Source: Candidatus Nomurabacteria bacterium
Lineage (GTDB): Bacteria; Patescibacteriota; Minisyncoccia; Phycocordibacterales; UBA2100
Reading direction: 5' to 3'
Assembly: GCA_943359395.1 (NCBI GenBank)
Contig: CALRHH010000010.1
Span: forward strand, 1 to 34,840
DNA: 34,840 nt
Shown piece by piece: positions 6,978 through 14,707 of this stretch. Every line of letters starts with the position of its first letter. Within the stretch, counting starts at the first letter, position 1. The notes beneath the pieces are model-generated. The model was not told where the DNA came from and did not search any database. It worked only from the letters and a program-made list of their open reading frames with translations. The position numbers and the translations under genes are program-made.

Positions 6978-9143
6978 ATGAAGCTTGTAATAGTAGAATC
7001 ACCCGCGAAAGCGAAGACTATCGAGAAATATCTCGGTACGAGTTTTACCGTGCGCGCTAGCGTAGGACACATCCGCGACCTCCCCAAGAGCAACAAAGAC
7101 GCCGTCGATATCGAGGGTGGATTCGTGCCACGCTACCTCGTCGTGAAAGAGAAGCAAAAGATAATAGACGAGCTACATGAAATAGCAGGACGCTCCGACG
7201 AGGTCATTCTCGCGACCGACCCCGACCGCGAGGGGGAGGCTATCGCGTGGCATTTGGCGGAAACTATCGGACTTAAAGAGCCCAAGCGCATCGTATTTCA
7301 CGAAATTACCGAGAAAGCCGTCCAAGAGGCGCTCGCCAATCCACGCCTCATAGATGACGAGCTCGTACGCGCACAGGAAGCGCGCCGCGTGCTTGACCGT
7401 CTCTTCGGCTACGACCTCTCCGGTCTCATTTGGAAGAAGGTGCGCTACGGTCTCTCCGCTGGTCGAGTCCAATCACCCGCTCTCCGAATCATTATGGAGC
7501 GCGAGCGCGAAATACGGGTATTTATTCCTGAGCCGTTTTGGGTGATAAGCGCCGATGTAAAGACGAAAAAAGAAGAGCGGTTCACGGTCGTATGTACCGA
7601 GGAACCGAGGACCGAAAAGGAAGCCGGGCGTATCCTTAAAGCCGCGCAAAGCAGCGATTGGAGCGTGAAGAGTCTTGAAGAGTCCGAACAGTCGAGAACT
7701 CCTAAAGCACCTTTTACAACCTCAACACTTCAGCAGGCGGCGTCCACCCGCCTTGGGCTCTCCCCTTCGCGCACAATGGGAATCGCGCAGAAATTGTACG
7801 AGGTGGGATTCATCACGTATATGCGTACGGATTCCACCAATCTTGCCAAAGAGGCACAAGGTAACCTCCTGAAAGCGGCAAGCGACGAATTCGGAGAGAA
7901 GTACGTTGAGGCACGAGTCTACAAGACGAAAAGCAAGAGCGCGCAGGAAGCGCACGAAGCCGTGCGCCCGACCGACCCATCGAAACGTAGCCTTGGTCAT
8001 AACGAGGAGCAAAAAAAACTGTACGCGCTCATTCGAGCACGTGCTCTCGCCTCTCAGATGACCGATGCTAAGATAATGCGTACAAAAATTCGTGCCAATG
8101 TAGGTGACGAATCCGTTCCCGATTTCGCGGCCAATGGCTCGCGTGTCATGTTTGACGGCTGGCTCGCAGCCGACCCCGATGCACGCGGCGAGGATGTCGA
8201 GCTCCCAAAGGCCGCAAAAGGAGACGCGCTTACGCTTGTGGAGGCACGCTCGGAGGGTAAAGAGACTCAGCCGCCAGGCAGGTATTCGGAAGCAGGCCTC
8301 GTTAAAGAGCTTGAGAAACGTGGCATCGGCAGACCGTCGACATACGCTTCCACTATCCGTACGCTTGAGACACGCGGATATGTAGAGAAGCAAGGCCGCA
8401 CGCTCATCCCCACCGCGACAGGAGATGTCGTTTCTACATTCATTGAAGGGAATTTCGGCGAGTACATCAGCGATACCTTTACGGCAGAAATGGAGAATGA
8501 GCTCGATGAGATAGCCGAAGGGAAACGAAAATACGAAAAGACGCTAAAAGATTTTTATGGACCGTTTGCAAAGGCAATTAAGAGTAAGAATAAGATCGAT
8601 AAAATAACAAATATGGGCGACGCACCGAAAGAATTCCCCTGCCCAATCTGCACTGGACCGATGGTCTACAAGCTATCGAAGAATGGCCGCTTTATGAGTT
8701 GTGCGAAATTCCCCGATTGTCTTGGTGCACGCAAAGAGGACGGGAGTGAAATTGCTCCGCCCAAAGACATCGGCGAAGCGTGCCCGCAGTGTAAAAATGG
8801 CAAACTCATGGAGCGCGAAGGTCGTTTTGGTAGATTTATTGCCTGTTCGAATTTTCCAAAATGTAAATATGTCCGCAAAGACCCGCTAGAGGAGGCTCGG
8901 TCTAAAACAGGAGTCGCGTGCCCTACATGCGGAAAAGGCGAGATGGCGGAGCGAAGGGGTCGCTTCGGTATCTTCTATTCCTGCTCAAACTACCCTGATT
9001 GTAAACACGCCATCAAGGCAAAGCCTACTGGTCATAAATGCGAAATGTGTAATTCCCTCATGATGGAAGGGACGAAAACGATCCCGGAGAGGTGTTCAAA
9101 CAAAGCTTGTCCCAACCATAATCCTCATAAACTCAAGAAGTAG
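6978..9143 (+). CDS. topA: DNA topoisomerase I
   Basis: This type IA topoisomerase relaxes negative supercoils through a transient 5'-phosphotyrosine link. It has 721 residues: Toprim domain from residue 1 (VIVESPAKAKTI, later ATDPDREGEAIAWH), catalytic Tyr281 in ITYMRTDST, and KRGIGRPSTYA. Four C-terminal zinc ribbons start at Cys555, Cys602, Cys648 and Cys688. The last ribbon ends in NHNPHKLKK. There is no clear Shine-Dalgarno site. A second, out-of-frame copy of the final ~20 codons lies about 200 nt downstream (9277-9354). Confidence 0.97.
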   Translation: MKLVIVESPAKAKTIEKYLGTSFTVRASVGHIRDLPKSNKDAVDIEGGFVPRYLVVKEKQKIIDELHEIAGRSDEVILATDPDREGEAIAWHLAETIGLKEPKRIVFHEITEKAVQEALANPRLIDDELVRAQEARRVLDRLFGYDLSGLIWKKVRYGLSAGRVQSPALRIIMEREREIRVFIPEPFWVISADVKTKKEERFTVVCTEEPRTEKEAGRILKAAQSSDWSVKSLEESEQSRTPKAPFTTSTLQQAASTRLGLSPSRTMGIAQKLYEVGFITYMRTDSTNLAKEAQGNLLKAASDEFGEKYVEARVYKTKSKSAQEAHEAVRPTDPSKRSLGHNEEQKKLYALIRARALASQMTDAKIMRTKIRANVGDESVPDFAANGSRVMFDGWLAADPDARGEDVELPKAAKGDALTLVEARSEGKETQPPGRYSEAGLVKELEKRGIGRPSTYASTIRTLETRGYVEKQGRTLIPTATGDVVSTFIEGNFGEYISDTFTAEMENELDEIAEGKRKYEKTLKDFYGPFAKAIKSKNKIDKITNMGDAPKEFPCPICTGPMVYKLSKNGRFMSCAKFPDCLGARKEDGSEIAPPKDIGEACPQCKNGKLMEREGRFGRFIACSNFPKCKYVRKDPLEEARSKTGVACPTCGKGEMAERRGRFGIFYSCSNYPDCKHAIKAKPTGHKCEMCNSLMMEGTKTIPERCSNKACPNHNPHKLKK

Positions 9144-9150
9144 ATTGGTA

Positions 9151-9172
9151 GCATGCAACCTGCATTGCATGC
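9151..9172 (+). terminator. Stem-loop just after topA
   Basis: GCATGCAA (9151-9158) pairs perfectly with TTGCATGC (9165-9172). It lies 7 nt after the topA stop, where a terminator is expected, but only a weak T-rich stretch follows about 10 nt later. Confidence 0.45.
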
Positions 9173-9209
9173 GCAATTAGTTTTCGTCGGGCGGAACGAT
9201 GCCGAGCGA

Positions 9210-9264
9210 GCTCGCGAGGCTGTGAGCCGGGGTCGCGAGCGGAGCCGTTCGACGGAACGGCTCC
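9210..9264. repeat. Two back-to-back perfect hairpins downstream of topA
   Basis: GCTCGCGA (9210-9217) pairs with TCGCGAGC (9233-9240), with GGCT/AGCC inside. GGAGCCGTT (9241-9249) pairs with AACGGCTCC (9256-9264). No base separates the two. The word TTGTGACCGA follows and leads into the displaced topA end. The 9144-9276 interval is otherwise non-coding. Confidence 0.75.
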
Positions 9265-9276
9265 GACTTGTGACCG

Positions 9277-9354
9277 AAGACCATCCCAGAAAGATGTTCG
9301 AGCAAGGCCTGCCCGAATCACAATCCGCACAAACTCGCAGGAGCAAAAAAATAG
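9277..9354 (+). pseudogene. Displaced second copy of the topA 3' end
   Basis: Read in its own frame this gives KTIPERCSSKACPNHNPHKL followed by AGAKK and a TAG stop. The intact topA ends in KTIPERCSNKACPNHNPHKL plus KK. Of the 20 shared codons, 15 differ, 14 of them synonymously, with one Asn/Ser change. It cannot be reached from topA: topA has its own stop at 9141-9143 and the offset of 202 nt is out of frame. There is no start codon in this frame, and an in-frame TGA lies two codons upstream. It is a fragment of a once functional topA end. Confidence 0.88.
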
Positions 9355-9476
9355 CTCTAGGACTTCGCGTAGGGGTAGTTTTCCCCACCTTTCCATTATC
9401 GTACATCCATGTAAGCTGAGGTCTGTTGGCTAGTACATTGACGCTGTTCTCCTACTCATGAAGAAGGAATACAAAG
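9355..9476 (+). other. Leader region upstream of the PfkB kinase gene
   Basis: About 120 nt with no gene. It should hold the promoter of the kinase gene. TTGACG at 9438-9443 is a possible -35, but I see no good -10 at the right distance. A Shine-Dalgarno-like AAGGA lies at 9464-9468. Confidence 0.4.
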
Positions 9477-10394
9477 ATGCCCCTCACAACCGGCAAGCCG
9501 CTCTTCATCGGACGCCCCTACATCGACTTCACCTTCGTTACCGACGAGATGCCGGAGGGCGACGAAAAGAAGGTGGCGACAGATCATGCCGTCAGCTTCG
9601 GTGGCGGTGCGGTCGTTGCTGCATTCTGTTGTGCCAAGCTCGGTTGTACGCCGGACTTGCTCACGACAGTCGCCAATGACTGGCTCGGGCGTATGTTTCG
9701 CGACATGGCAAGCCACTACGGTATCCAAGTCCATGATCGAGAAGTGTCACGCTCGGCATTCTCGTTCGTTCGACCTCATCTTGGCGAGCGCACCATCCTA
9801 CGTGCTCGTGATGACGAGTACTTGCATCCGGTTCCCGATCTCGACATCGCGAACTTCTGTGCTGTACACACGGACGGCCACCAGCCAGATGCTGCGATTC
9901 GCTACGCTAAATCGGCGCGCGAGCACGGAAACATCCTGACATCACTCGATGCAGGTAGTATGCGTAGCAATACGATTGAGCTACTGGAATTCATCGATGT
10001 CGGGGTTGCTTCCTTGAGCATTTGCGAAAAACTCAAGATGGGTCCTGCAGAAGTGCTCCAGCTCCTGCGAAAAAAGGGCTGCAAAGTCGGAGCGGTAACG
10101 CTGGGTGAACGAGGTCTCGTCTGGTACGACCAACCCGGAGTCACCCGCACGATGTCGGCGCCCTTGATACCCCCTGACAAAGTCGTTGATTCGAATGGTG
10201 CAGGAGATGTATTTCACGGAGCCTATATGTTCTCCTACATTCGTGACTCGGACGCTCCGTGGGAAGTCCACTTTCGCTTCGCGTCGTTTGCCGCTGCTCA
10301 CTCAGTGCAATTCTTGGGAATCGAAGCAGGTCTACCGACGCTCGCAAATATTGAAGCAGCGATGCGATCGCGTCCAGTGGCCGTGGGCGAATAG
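9477..10394 (+). CDS. PfkB-family carbohydrate kinase
   Basis: This is a ribokinase/PfkB-type ATP-dependent kinase of 305 residues. The substrate-binding region has VSFGGGAVVAAFCCAKLG (about 39-56), and the C-terminal motif is DSNGAGDVFHGAY with the catalytic Asp in GAGD. The overall pattern, including GAGDVFHGA and an FAS..AA.....GI.AG.P tail, recalls sugar kinases such as YihV or fructokinases, but the substrate cannot be fixed. It has an AAGGA Shine-Dalgarno 8 nt before the ATG and a strong terminator after it, unlike most neighbours. This suggests a separately acquired or separately regulated unit. Confidence 0.88.
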   Translation: MPLTTGKPLFIGRPYIDFTFVTDEMPEGDEKKVATDHAVSFGGGAVVAAFCCAKLGCTPDLLTTVANDWLGRMFRDMASHYGIQVHDREVSRSAFSFVRPHLGERTILRARDDEYLHPVPDLDIANFCAVHTDGHQPDAAIRYAKSAREHGNILTSLDAGSMRSNTIELLEFIDVGVASLSICEKLKMGPAEVLQLLRKKGCKVGAVTLGERGLVWYDQPGVTRTMSAPLIPPDKVVDSNGAGDVFHGAYMFSYIRDSDAPWEVHFRFASFAAAHSVQFLGIEAGLPTLANIEAAMRSRPVAVGE

Positions 10395-10417
10395 CTCGTT
10401 CTTTGAGCCACAAAACC

Positions 10418-10450
10418 AAAACCCCGCTGGCACGTTGCTGGCGGGGTTTT
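10418..10450 (+). terminator. Rho-independent terminator after the PfkB kinase
   Basis: AAAACCCCGC (10418-10427) pairs perfectly with GCGGGGTTTT (10441-10450) around a 13-nt loop. The T run is part of the stem, so it could work in both directions. Confidence 0.9.
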
Positions 10451-10470
10451 AAAACACATCGATGCGGTTG

Positions 10471-10499
10471 TTTACCTTTCGCGCGGCGGAGAGTATCAT
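10471..10499 (+). promoter_or_regulatory. Promoter of rel
   Basis: TTTACC (10471-10476), a 17-nt spacer and TATCAT (10494-10499), ending 7 nt before the ATG at 10507. This supports that start and a leaderless or nearly leaderless mRNA. Confidence 0.6.
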
Positions 10500-10506
10500 C
10501 ACGTAT

Positions 10507-12066
10507 ATGAACTCTGCCAAACCCCGTCCCCTCTCAGATATCCTCGTAGCGATGTCGGGCAAAAACGACGCCGATATAGCGCTCGTCACAAATGCGTACG
10601 AGCTTTCCAAAGAAGCTCACAAAGACCAGAAACGCTATTCCGGAGATAGTTACTTCATCCATCCCGCAGAAGTCGGACTTCTACTTGCACAGGCAGGCAT
10701 GGACGCTCAAGCGGTGGCCGCTGGGCTTTTGCACGACACTATCGAGGACGCGGGAGTGAAGCCAAAGACTATTGAAGAAAAATTCGGTCCCGAGGTTCTC
10801 ACTCTCGTTGAAGGAGTGACGAAGTTGGGAACACTTCGCTATCGCGGAATGGAGAGGCACACGGAATCGTTGCGGAAGCTTTTTGCGGCCACTGCCAAAG
10901 ACATACGTGTTCTCATCATCAAACTGATGGACCGGCTCCACAATGCCCGTACGCTTGAACACGTCCCGAAAACAGAGAAGCGCACTCGTATTGCGCTTGA
11001 AACGCTCCAAATATACGCGCCCATCGCGGACAGGCTTGGTATGAGTGTCGCGAAGCAAGAGCTAGAAGATGCGGCTTTCCCGTATGCGTATCCCAAAGAA
11101 TACGAAAAGACTCGTGAGCTTTTGAAGGAGCGGAAGAACGAGAACGTAAATCGACTTGAAAAAGTTGAGAAGGACCTCAAACGTGAGCTGGGTGAGGCGG
11201 GTATCCGAGCCTTCCGAACAGAAGACCGTATCAAAGGCGTGTACAGCCTCTACCTGAAATTGGAGCGGCGCGGATGGGATATAGACAAAATTTACGACAT
11301 TCTGGCCCTGCGGGTTATCTTCCCTAGTGTCGCGGATTGCTACTCGGCTCTTGGCATCATCCATGCCCATTGGCGCCCCGTGCCTGGAAAGATAAAAGAT
11401 TACATCGCGTTCCCGAAGCCCAACGGCTATCAAAGCATCCACACCACTGTCTACACGGGTGACGGCAGCGCTTTGGAGATGCAACTCCGTACCGAAGCGA
11501 TGCATCGTGAAGCGCTTTATGGTATTGCCTCTCACCTCACATACAAAGAGGCGCAAGAAGGTCTTCCAGAGAATAAGCGCGGCAGCTTAGAGTGGGTACG
11601 ACAATTCTTTCCTGGCATGAAGAAGACGGGGACTCCCGGAGCGATAGCGGGAACCCAGACCAAGGAGACTGTTCCATCCTGGCTGCAGGAGCTTGCGCAC
11701 GTCCATCACACAAATCAAGAGTCAGAGGAATACATGGACACTCTCAAATCTGACTTCTTCAGCCACCGAGTGTTCGCCTTCACTCCGCAGGGAGACGTTA
11801 TCGACTTGCCTATCTCCGCTACTCCCATAGACTTCGCTTACGCCGTACACTCCGGCTTGGGGAATAGAATGTCCGGGGCCCGTGTAAATGGCAAAATGGT
11901 CTCCCTGGAGACGTCCCTGCGCAACGGCGATATGGTGGAAATCATCACCAAGCCGTCTGCGCGGCCTTCACGCAAATGGCATGACATAGCCAAAACCAAC
12001 ATGGCAAAGAAACACATACGAGCAGAACTCGCGGCGATGGAAGCAAAGAGAACGGGAAAAAGCTAG
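10507..12066 (+). CDS. rel: Bifunctional (p)ppGpp synthetase/hydrolase, Rel/SpoT family
   Basis: This enzyme makes and breaks the stringent-response alarmone (p)ppGpp. It has 519 residues from the chosen ATG. The N-terminal HD hydrolase domain carries HDTIED at 76-81 and MDRLHNARTL at 141-150. The synthetase domain has PVPGKIKDYIAFPKPNGYQSIHT (291-312) and LEMQLRTEAMH (323-333). A TGS domain spans about 420-485. The C-terminal zinc-finger/ACT regulatory region of long Rel proteins is absent. The usual AExGIAAHW after the RTExMH motif reads ALYGIASHL here. The gene ends tail to tail with parB, sharing the stop palindrome CTAG at 12063-12066. Confidence 0.93.
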   Translation: MNSAKPRPLSDILVAMSGKNDADIALVTNAYELSKEAHKDQKRYSGDSYFIHPAEVGLLLAQAGMDAQAVAAGLLHDTIEDAGVKPKTIEEKFGPEVLTLVEGVTKLGTLRYRGMERHTESLRKLFAATAKDIRVLIIKLMDRLHNARTLEHVPKTEKRTRIALETLQIYAPIADRLGMSVAKQELEDAAFPYAYPKEYEKTRELLKERKNENVNRLEKVEKDLKRELGEAGIRAFRTEDRIKGVYSLYLKLERRGWDIDKIYDILALRVIFPSVADCYSALGIIHAHWRPVPGKIKDYIAFPKPNGYQSIHTTVYTGDGSALEMQLRTEAMHREALYGIASHLTYKEAQEGLPENKRGSLEWVRQFFPGMKKTGTPGAIAGTQTKETVPSWLQELAHVHHTNQESEEYMDTLKSDFFSHRVFAFTPQGDVIDLPISATPIDFAYAVHSGLGNRMSGARVNGKMVSLETSLRNGDMVEIITKPSARPSRKWHDIAKTNMAKKHIRAELAAMEAKRTGKS

Positions 12067-13049
12067 AGGCTGAAATTATTTATTGAATAGAGGTCATCCT
12101 CCTCTTTTCTCTTTTCCTCGGCGAGGATTTCTGGAGCATTCGAGGAAACAGGCGGGGTGTCCGGAGGGGCGGACGGAGTCTCTTCACCACCTTGCACTAC
12201 GGGGTCCATAGACTCCCTCATCCCACGTTCCCTAGAAAGCATCGTACGGATATGCGCGAGGTCCTCAACAGAAAAGAAGTCGATGAGTACTTTGCCTCCT
12301 TGGTCCTTCTTCTCGATGCGTACACGCGTACCAAGTTGCTCGGTAAGTTCGCGCTCCAAAAGGAGGAGCTCTGGAGTAAGGTCAGTCTTGCGGACTCGCT
12401 CGACGGCGACACGGCGGGCTAACTGCTCGGAATCACGCACGGTGAGGCGCTTCGTAATTATTTCTTTAAAAAGCACTTTTTGCTCTTCATTCCTATCCAT
12501 AAGCATGAGGAGGGGGCGTGTGTGCCCTTCCGTTATTTCTCCAGCTCCGAGCGCATCACGCATCTCTTGCGGAAGCATCAATATACGCAAGGTATTAGAA
12601 ACGTATTCGCGGCTTTTTCCGACGCGTTTGCCGACCTCAATATGTTTGAGACCAAACTCTTTGGTAAGCCGCTCGAAGGCCAGCGCGCGATCCACGACAT
12701 TGAGATCCTCGCGTTGCAAGTTTTCGATAATAGCGAGTTCGAGCTTCATTCGGTCTGAATCCTCTCCCGTGCGGATAACCGCAGGCACTTGGAGGAGGCC
12801 CGCGAGCTTTGCCGCGCGCAGGCGACGTTCGCCCGCGATGAGTTCGTATTCTACGTAAATCCCCTCCTCTGGCCGTTCAATCTCTTTGCGCGTGACCGTG
12901 AGCGGTTGCAAGACACCGTACTGGCGGATGGATTCTGCCAATGAGAGAAGTGCAGCCTCATCGAAGATTTTGCGCGGCTGGAATGGGTTTGGTTTTATTC
13001 GCTCGACTTCTACCCAAAAGATAGAGTCGCCTTGGTACTGACTTTGCAT
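12063..13049 (-). CDS. parB: ParB/Spo0J-family chromosome partition protein
   Basis: ParB-type CTPase that loads on parS sites and spreads as a DNA clamp. It has 328 residues: N-terminal domain with AGERRLRAAKLAGL (GERR 73-76) and IENLQREDLN (108-117), a helix-turn-helix around 133-158, and a linker and C-terminal part from about 205. The tail is Pro/Ser/Glu-rich. No parA gene or clear parS site is in the window. I start at the ATG at 13049, which follows a perfect TATAAT (13056-13061) by 6 nt; the in-frame extension upstream would run through the inverted repeat at 13058-13125. Confidence 0.93.
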   Translation of the reverse strand: MQSQYQGDSIFWVEVERIKPNPFQPRKIFDEAALLSLAESIRQYGVLQPLTVTRKEIERPEEGIYVEYELIAGERRLRAAKLAGLLQVPAVIRTGEDSDRMKLELAIIENLQREDLNVVDRALAFERLTKEFGLKHIEVGKRVGKSREYVSNTLRILMLPQEMRDALGAGEITEGHTRPLLMLMDRNEEQKVLFKEIITKRLTVRDSEQLARRVAVERVRKTDLTPELLLLERELTEQLGTRVRIEKKDQGGKVLIDFFSVEDLAHIRTMLSRERGMRESMDPVVQGGEETPSAPPDTPPVSSNAPEILAEEKRKEEDDLYSINNFSL

Positions 13050-13057
13050 CACGAAAT

Positions 13058-13125
13058 TATACCCCGTGAGATAGAGAAGTCCGAGTCTGGTGCGATGTGT
13101 AGAAGTTGTTATCTCACGGGGTATA
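13058..13125. promoter_or_regulatory. 16-bp inverted repeat holding matched divergent promoters
   Basis: TATACCCCGTGAGATA (13058-13073) and its exact reverse complement (13110-13125) are separated by 36 nt. Each arm, read outward, is TATCTCACGGGG running directly into a -10 element: TATAAT for parB (minus, 13061-13056) and TATATC for the Mur ligase gene (plus, 13122-13127). The same sequence thus sits directly upstream of both -10 elements, as expected for a shared operator or duplicated promoter. Confidence 0.7.
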
Positions 13126-13182
13126 TCATCCCGTTTTTTGCATGCTGGAGGTTCCGGGCGGGATACGGTACCATTCGAAATC

Positions 13183-14496
13183 ATGCACATGAAAAAGATT
13201 GTCCGGGGGCTTATGCCTGAGCAACTGTTGTCGATATACCATTACCTGCTGGCCCTTGCGGCGGCATTACGATACGGCTTCCCTTCCCGTCGCATTGTTA
13301 CAATTGGAGTCACAGGAACAAAAGGCAAGACGTCAACCTCAAATTTTATATGGTCATGTCTCTCTGCAGGCGGCATTCATGCGGGCATCATCACAACAGC
13401 CAATATCCGTATTGACGAGTACGAGATACTGAATGCGTACCACATGACAATGCCAGGACCCTTCAAGATTCAGCGGCTCTTGCGTCAGATGGTAGATGCA
13501 GATTGCACGCACTGCATTATAGAAACAACTTCGGAAGGTCTGAAGCAACACCGAGATGTAGGTATCCAATATGATATTGGCGTTTTCACCAACTTGTTTC
13601 CAGAGCATCTTCCTTCTCACGGCGGAAGCTTTGACGCGTACCGAGAGATGAAGGGTAGGATGTTTGCCTCCCTCCGCGCACACACCCGAAAGATTCTTGA
13701 CCGTAAACAGGTAGAGAAGATAATTATTGTAAATGCGGCGAGCGAACATGCTCCATATTTCTTGACTTTCCCTGCAGACCGCACAGTGACATTTGCTGTT
13801 GAAAAGAAAGCTGACTTTACGGCGACAGATGTACAGTCGAGCAATAGCGGAGTAACGTTTCGTACCAACAATTCAACATTTCAACTCAGCATACCGGGTG
13901 TCTTTAACGTATCGAATGCACTTCCCGCCATCATCATCGCACGGCTCGCGGGAATCGATGACGCGTCTATTTCCCGCGGACTCTCATCTCTCTCGCTCAT
14001 CCCTGGGAGAATGGAGCGCATCGAGGAAGGGCAGAATTTCACCGTCTTCGTCGACTACGCACACGAGGGCGAAAGTATGAGAAACGTCCTCGAGACTGCC
14101 ACCTCTATGCGCCAATCTGATGCGAAGATTATCGCCTTACTGGGCGCTGAGGGTGGAGGTAGAGACAAAGCAAAGCGCCCCATCATGGGAGAATTGTGTG
14201 GGAGTATGGCCGATTACGTCATTGTCTCAAACGTTGACCCCTACGATGACGAACCGCAGGAAATACTGAAAGATATCGCACACGCGTCGGAAAAGGCGGG
14301 GAAAAAACGCGACGCCAATCTGTTTGTTATCGAAGATAGGCGGGCGGGCATCGCAAAAGCCCTTTCGCTCGCCAAGGTTGGAGACATCGTTCTGATCACA
14401 GGAAAAGGATCTGAGCAATCTATGGTCGTAGGAGGAAGAAGCCTCCAATGGGATGACAGGGTAGTTGTACGTGAGGAACTAAGAAAATTACTGTAA
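13183..14496 (+). CDS. Mur ligase family protein, MurE-like
   Basis: ATP-dependent amide ligase of the Mur/FolC fold. The 437 residues contain the P-loop GVTGTKGKTSTS (42-53), a central domain, and a C-terminal Rossmann domain opening with NFTVFVDYAHEGESM and containing ALLGAEGGGRDKAKRP. The closest pattern is UDP-MurNAc-tripeptide synthetase (MurE). The N-terminal uridine-binding domain of MurE is missing, replaced by about 35 hydrophobic residues (LLSIYHYLLALAAALRYG), so the substrate is uncertain. The start at 13183 is 55 nt after the -10 candidate in the inverted repeat; a second ATG two codons later is equally possible. Confidence 0.85.
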   Translation: MHMKKIVRGLMPEQLLSIYHYLLALAAALRYGFPSRRIVTIGVTGTKGKTSTSNFIWSCLSAGGIHAGIITTANIRIDEYEILNAYHMTMPGPFKIQRLLRQMVDADCTHCIIETTSEGLKQHRDVGIQYDIGVFTNLFPEHLPSHGGSFDAYREMKGRMFASLRAHTRKILDRKQVEKIIIVNAASEHAPYFLTFPADRTVTFAVEKKADFTATDVQSSNSGVTFRTNNSTFQLSIPGVFNVSNALPAIIIARLAGIDDASISRGLSSLSLIPGRMERIEEGQNFTVFVDYAHEGESMRNVLETATSMRQSDAKIIALLGAEGGGRDKAKRPIMGELCGSMADYVIVSNVDPYDDEPQEILKDIAHASEKAGKKRDANLFVIEDRRAGIAKALSLAKVGDIVLITGKGSEQSMVVGGRSLQWDDRVVVREELRKLL

Positions 14497-14499
14497 TAT

Positions 14500-14521
14500 C
14501 TTGTGCCGGAGGAGGGACTCG
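14500..14521 (-). repeat. Displaced 3' end of tRNA-Leu(CAA)
   Basis: These 22 bp are identical to 14617-14638, which is the 3' part of the intact tRNA-Leu from the CGA of the T-loop to the discriminator plus 4 nt. The copy starts 117 nt downstream of the tRNA (minus strand) and 3 nt after the Mur ligase stop. The rest of the tRNA is absent. Confidence 0.92.
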
Positions 14522-14616
14522 GTCACAGGTTTTCGCCTACTGGCAAAACCCGCGACCCCGCCTCCCGCGCCTGCGCGCGGTCCGGCTTTCGAGCCCCTGC
14601 TCGTTTGCTTCGCAAA
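14522..14616 (-). mobile_element. Hairpin-rich insert between tRNA-Leu and its displaced 3' end
   Basis: About 95 nt of GC-rich DNA bounded by the 22-bp direct repeat. In tRNA direction it has GTTTGC-gaa-GCAAAC, GAGC-aggg-GCTC, CCGCGC-gcag-GCGCGG, then GGGGTCGCG, a GGTTTTGCC/GGCGAAAACC hairpin and CTGTGACCGA, which enters the displaced copy. GGGGTCGCG, a hairpin and TGTGACCGA occur in the same order after topA. There is no coding capacity. Calling it mobile is an inference from the flanking duplication. Confidence 0.5.
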
Positions 14617-14620
14617 CTTG

Positions 14621-14701
14621 TGCCGGAGGAGGGACTCGAACCCTCATCCCTTGCGAGACGCGATTTTGAGTCGCGCGCGTATACCATTCCGCCACTCCGG
14701 C
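14621..14701 (-). tRNA. tRNA-Leu (CAA)
   Basis: Class II cloverleaf on the minus strand: acceptor GCCGGAG/CTCCGGC, anticodon loop CTCAAAA (anticodon CAA), a long variable arm, T-arm GAGGG-TTCGAGT-CCCTC and discriminator A. The 3' end continues CAA, so CCA is not encoded. It begins 6 nt after the stop of the DCC-family gene and is probably co-transcribed with it. Confidence 0.95.
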
Positions 14702-14707
14702 AAGAGC

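Noticed and set aside
7722..8393. 223-codon open frame on the minus strand inside topA
   Set aside because: Antisense to the conserved topA core; no recognisable domain or start context.
9153..9419. 88-codon plus-strand frame downstream of topA
   Set aside because: It runs through the hairpins and reads the displaced topA end in the wrong frame. The meaningful reading is the fragment at 9277-9354.
12157..12858. 233-codon open frame on the plus strand inside parB
   Set aside because: It is fully antisense to a well-supported parB; the product is a low-complexity Ser/Arg-rich string, as expected for a shadow frame.
13058..13125. parS-like site next to parB
   Set aside because: The arms contain TCACG but not the parS consensus (GTTTCACGTGAAAC type), and the half-sites are 36 nt apart. 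A promoter/operator reading fits better.
14522..14616. Integron attC site between the tRNA-Leu copies
   Set aside because: The hairpin-rich structure recalls attC, but no GTTRRRY core site pair and no integrase are visible, and the flanks are tRNA 3' ends.
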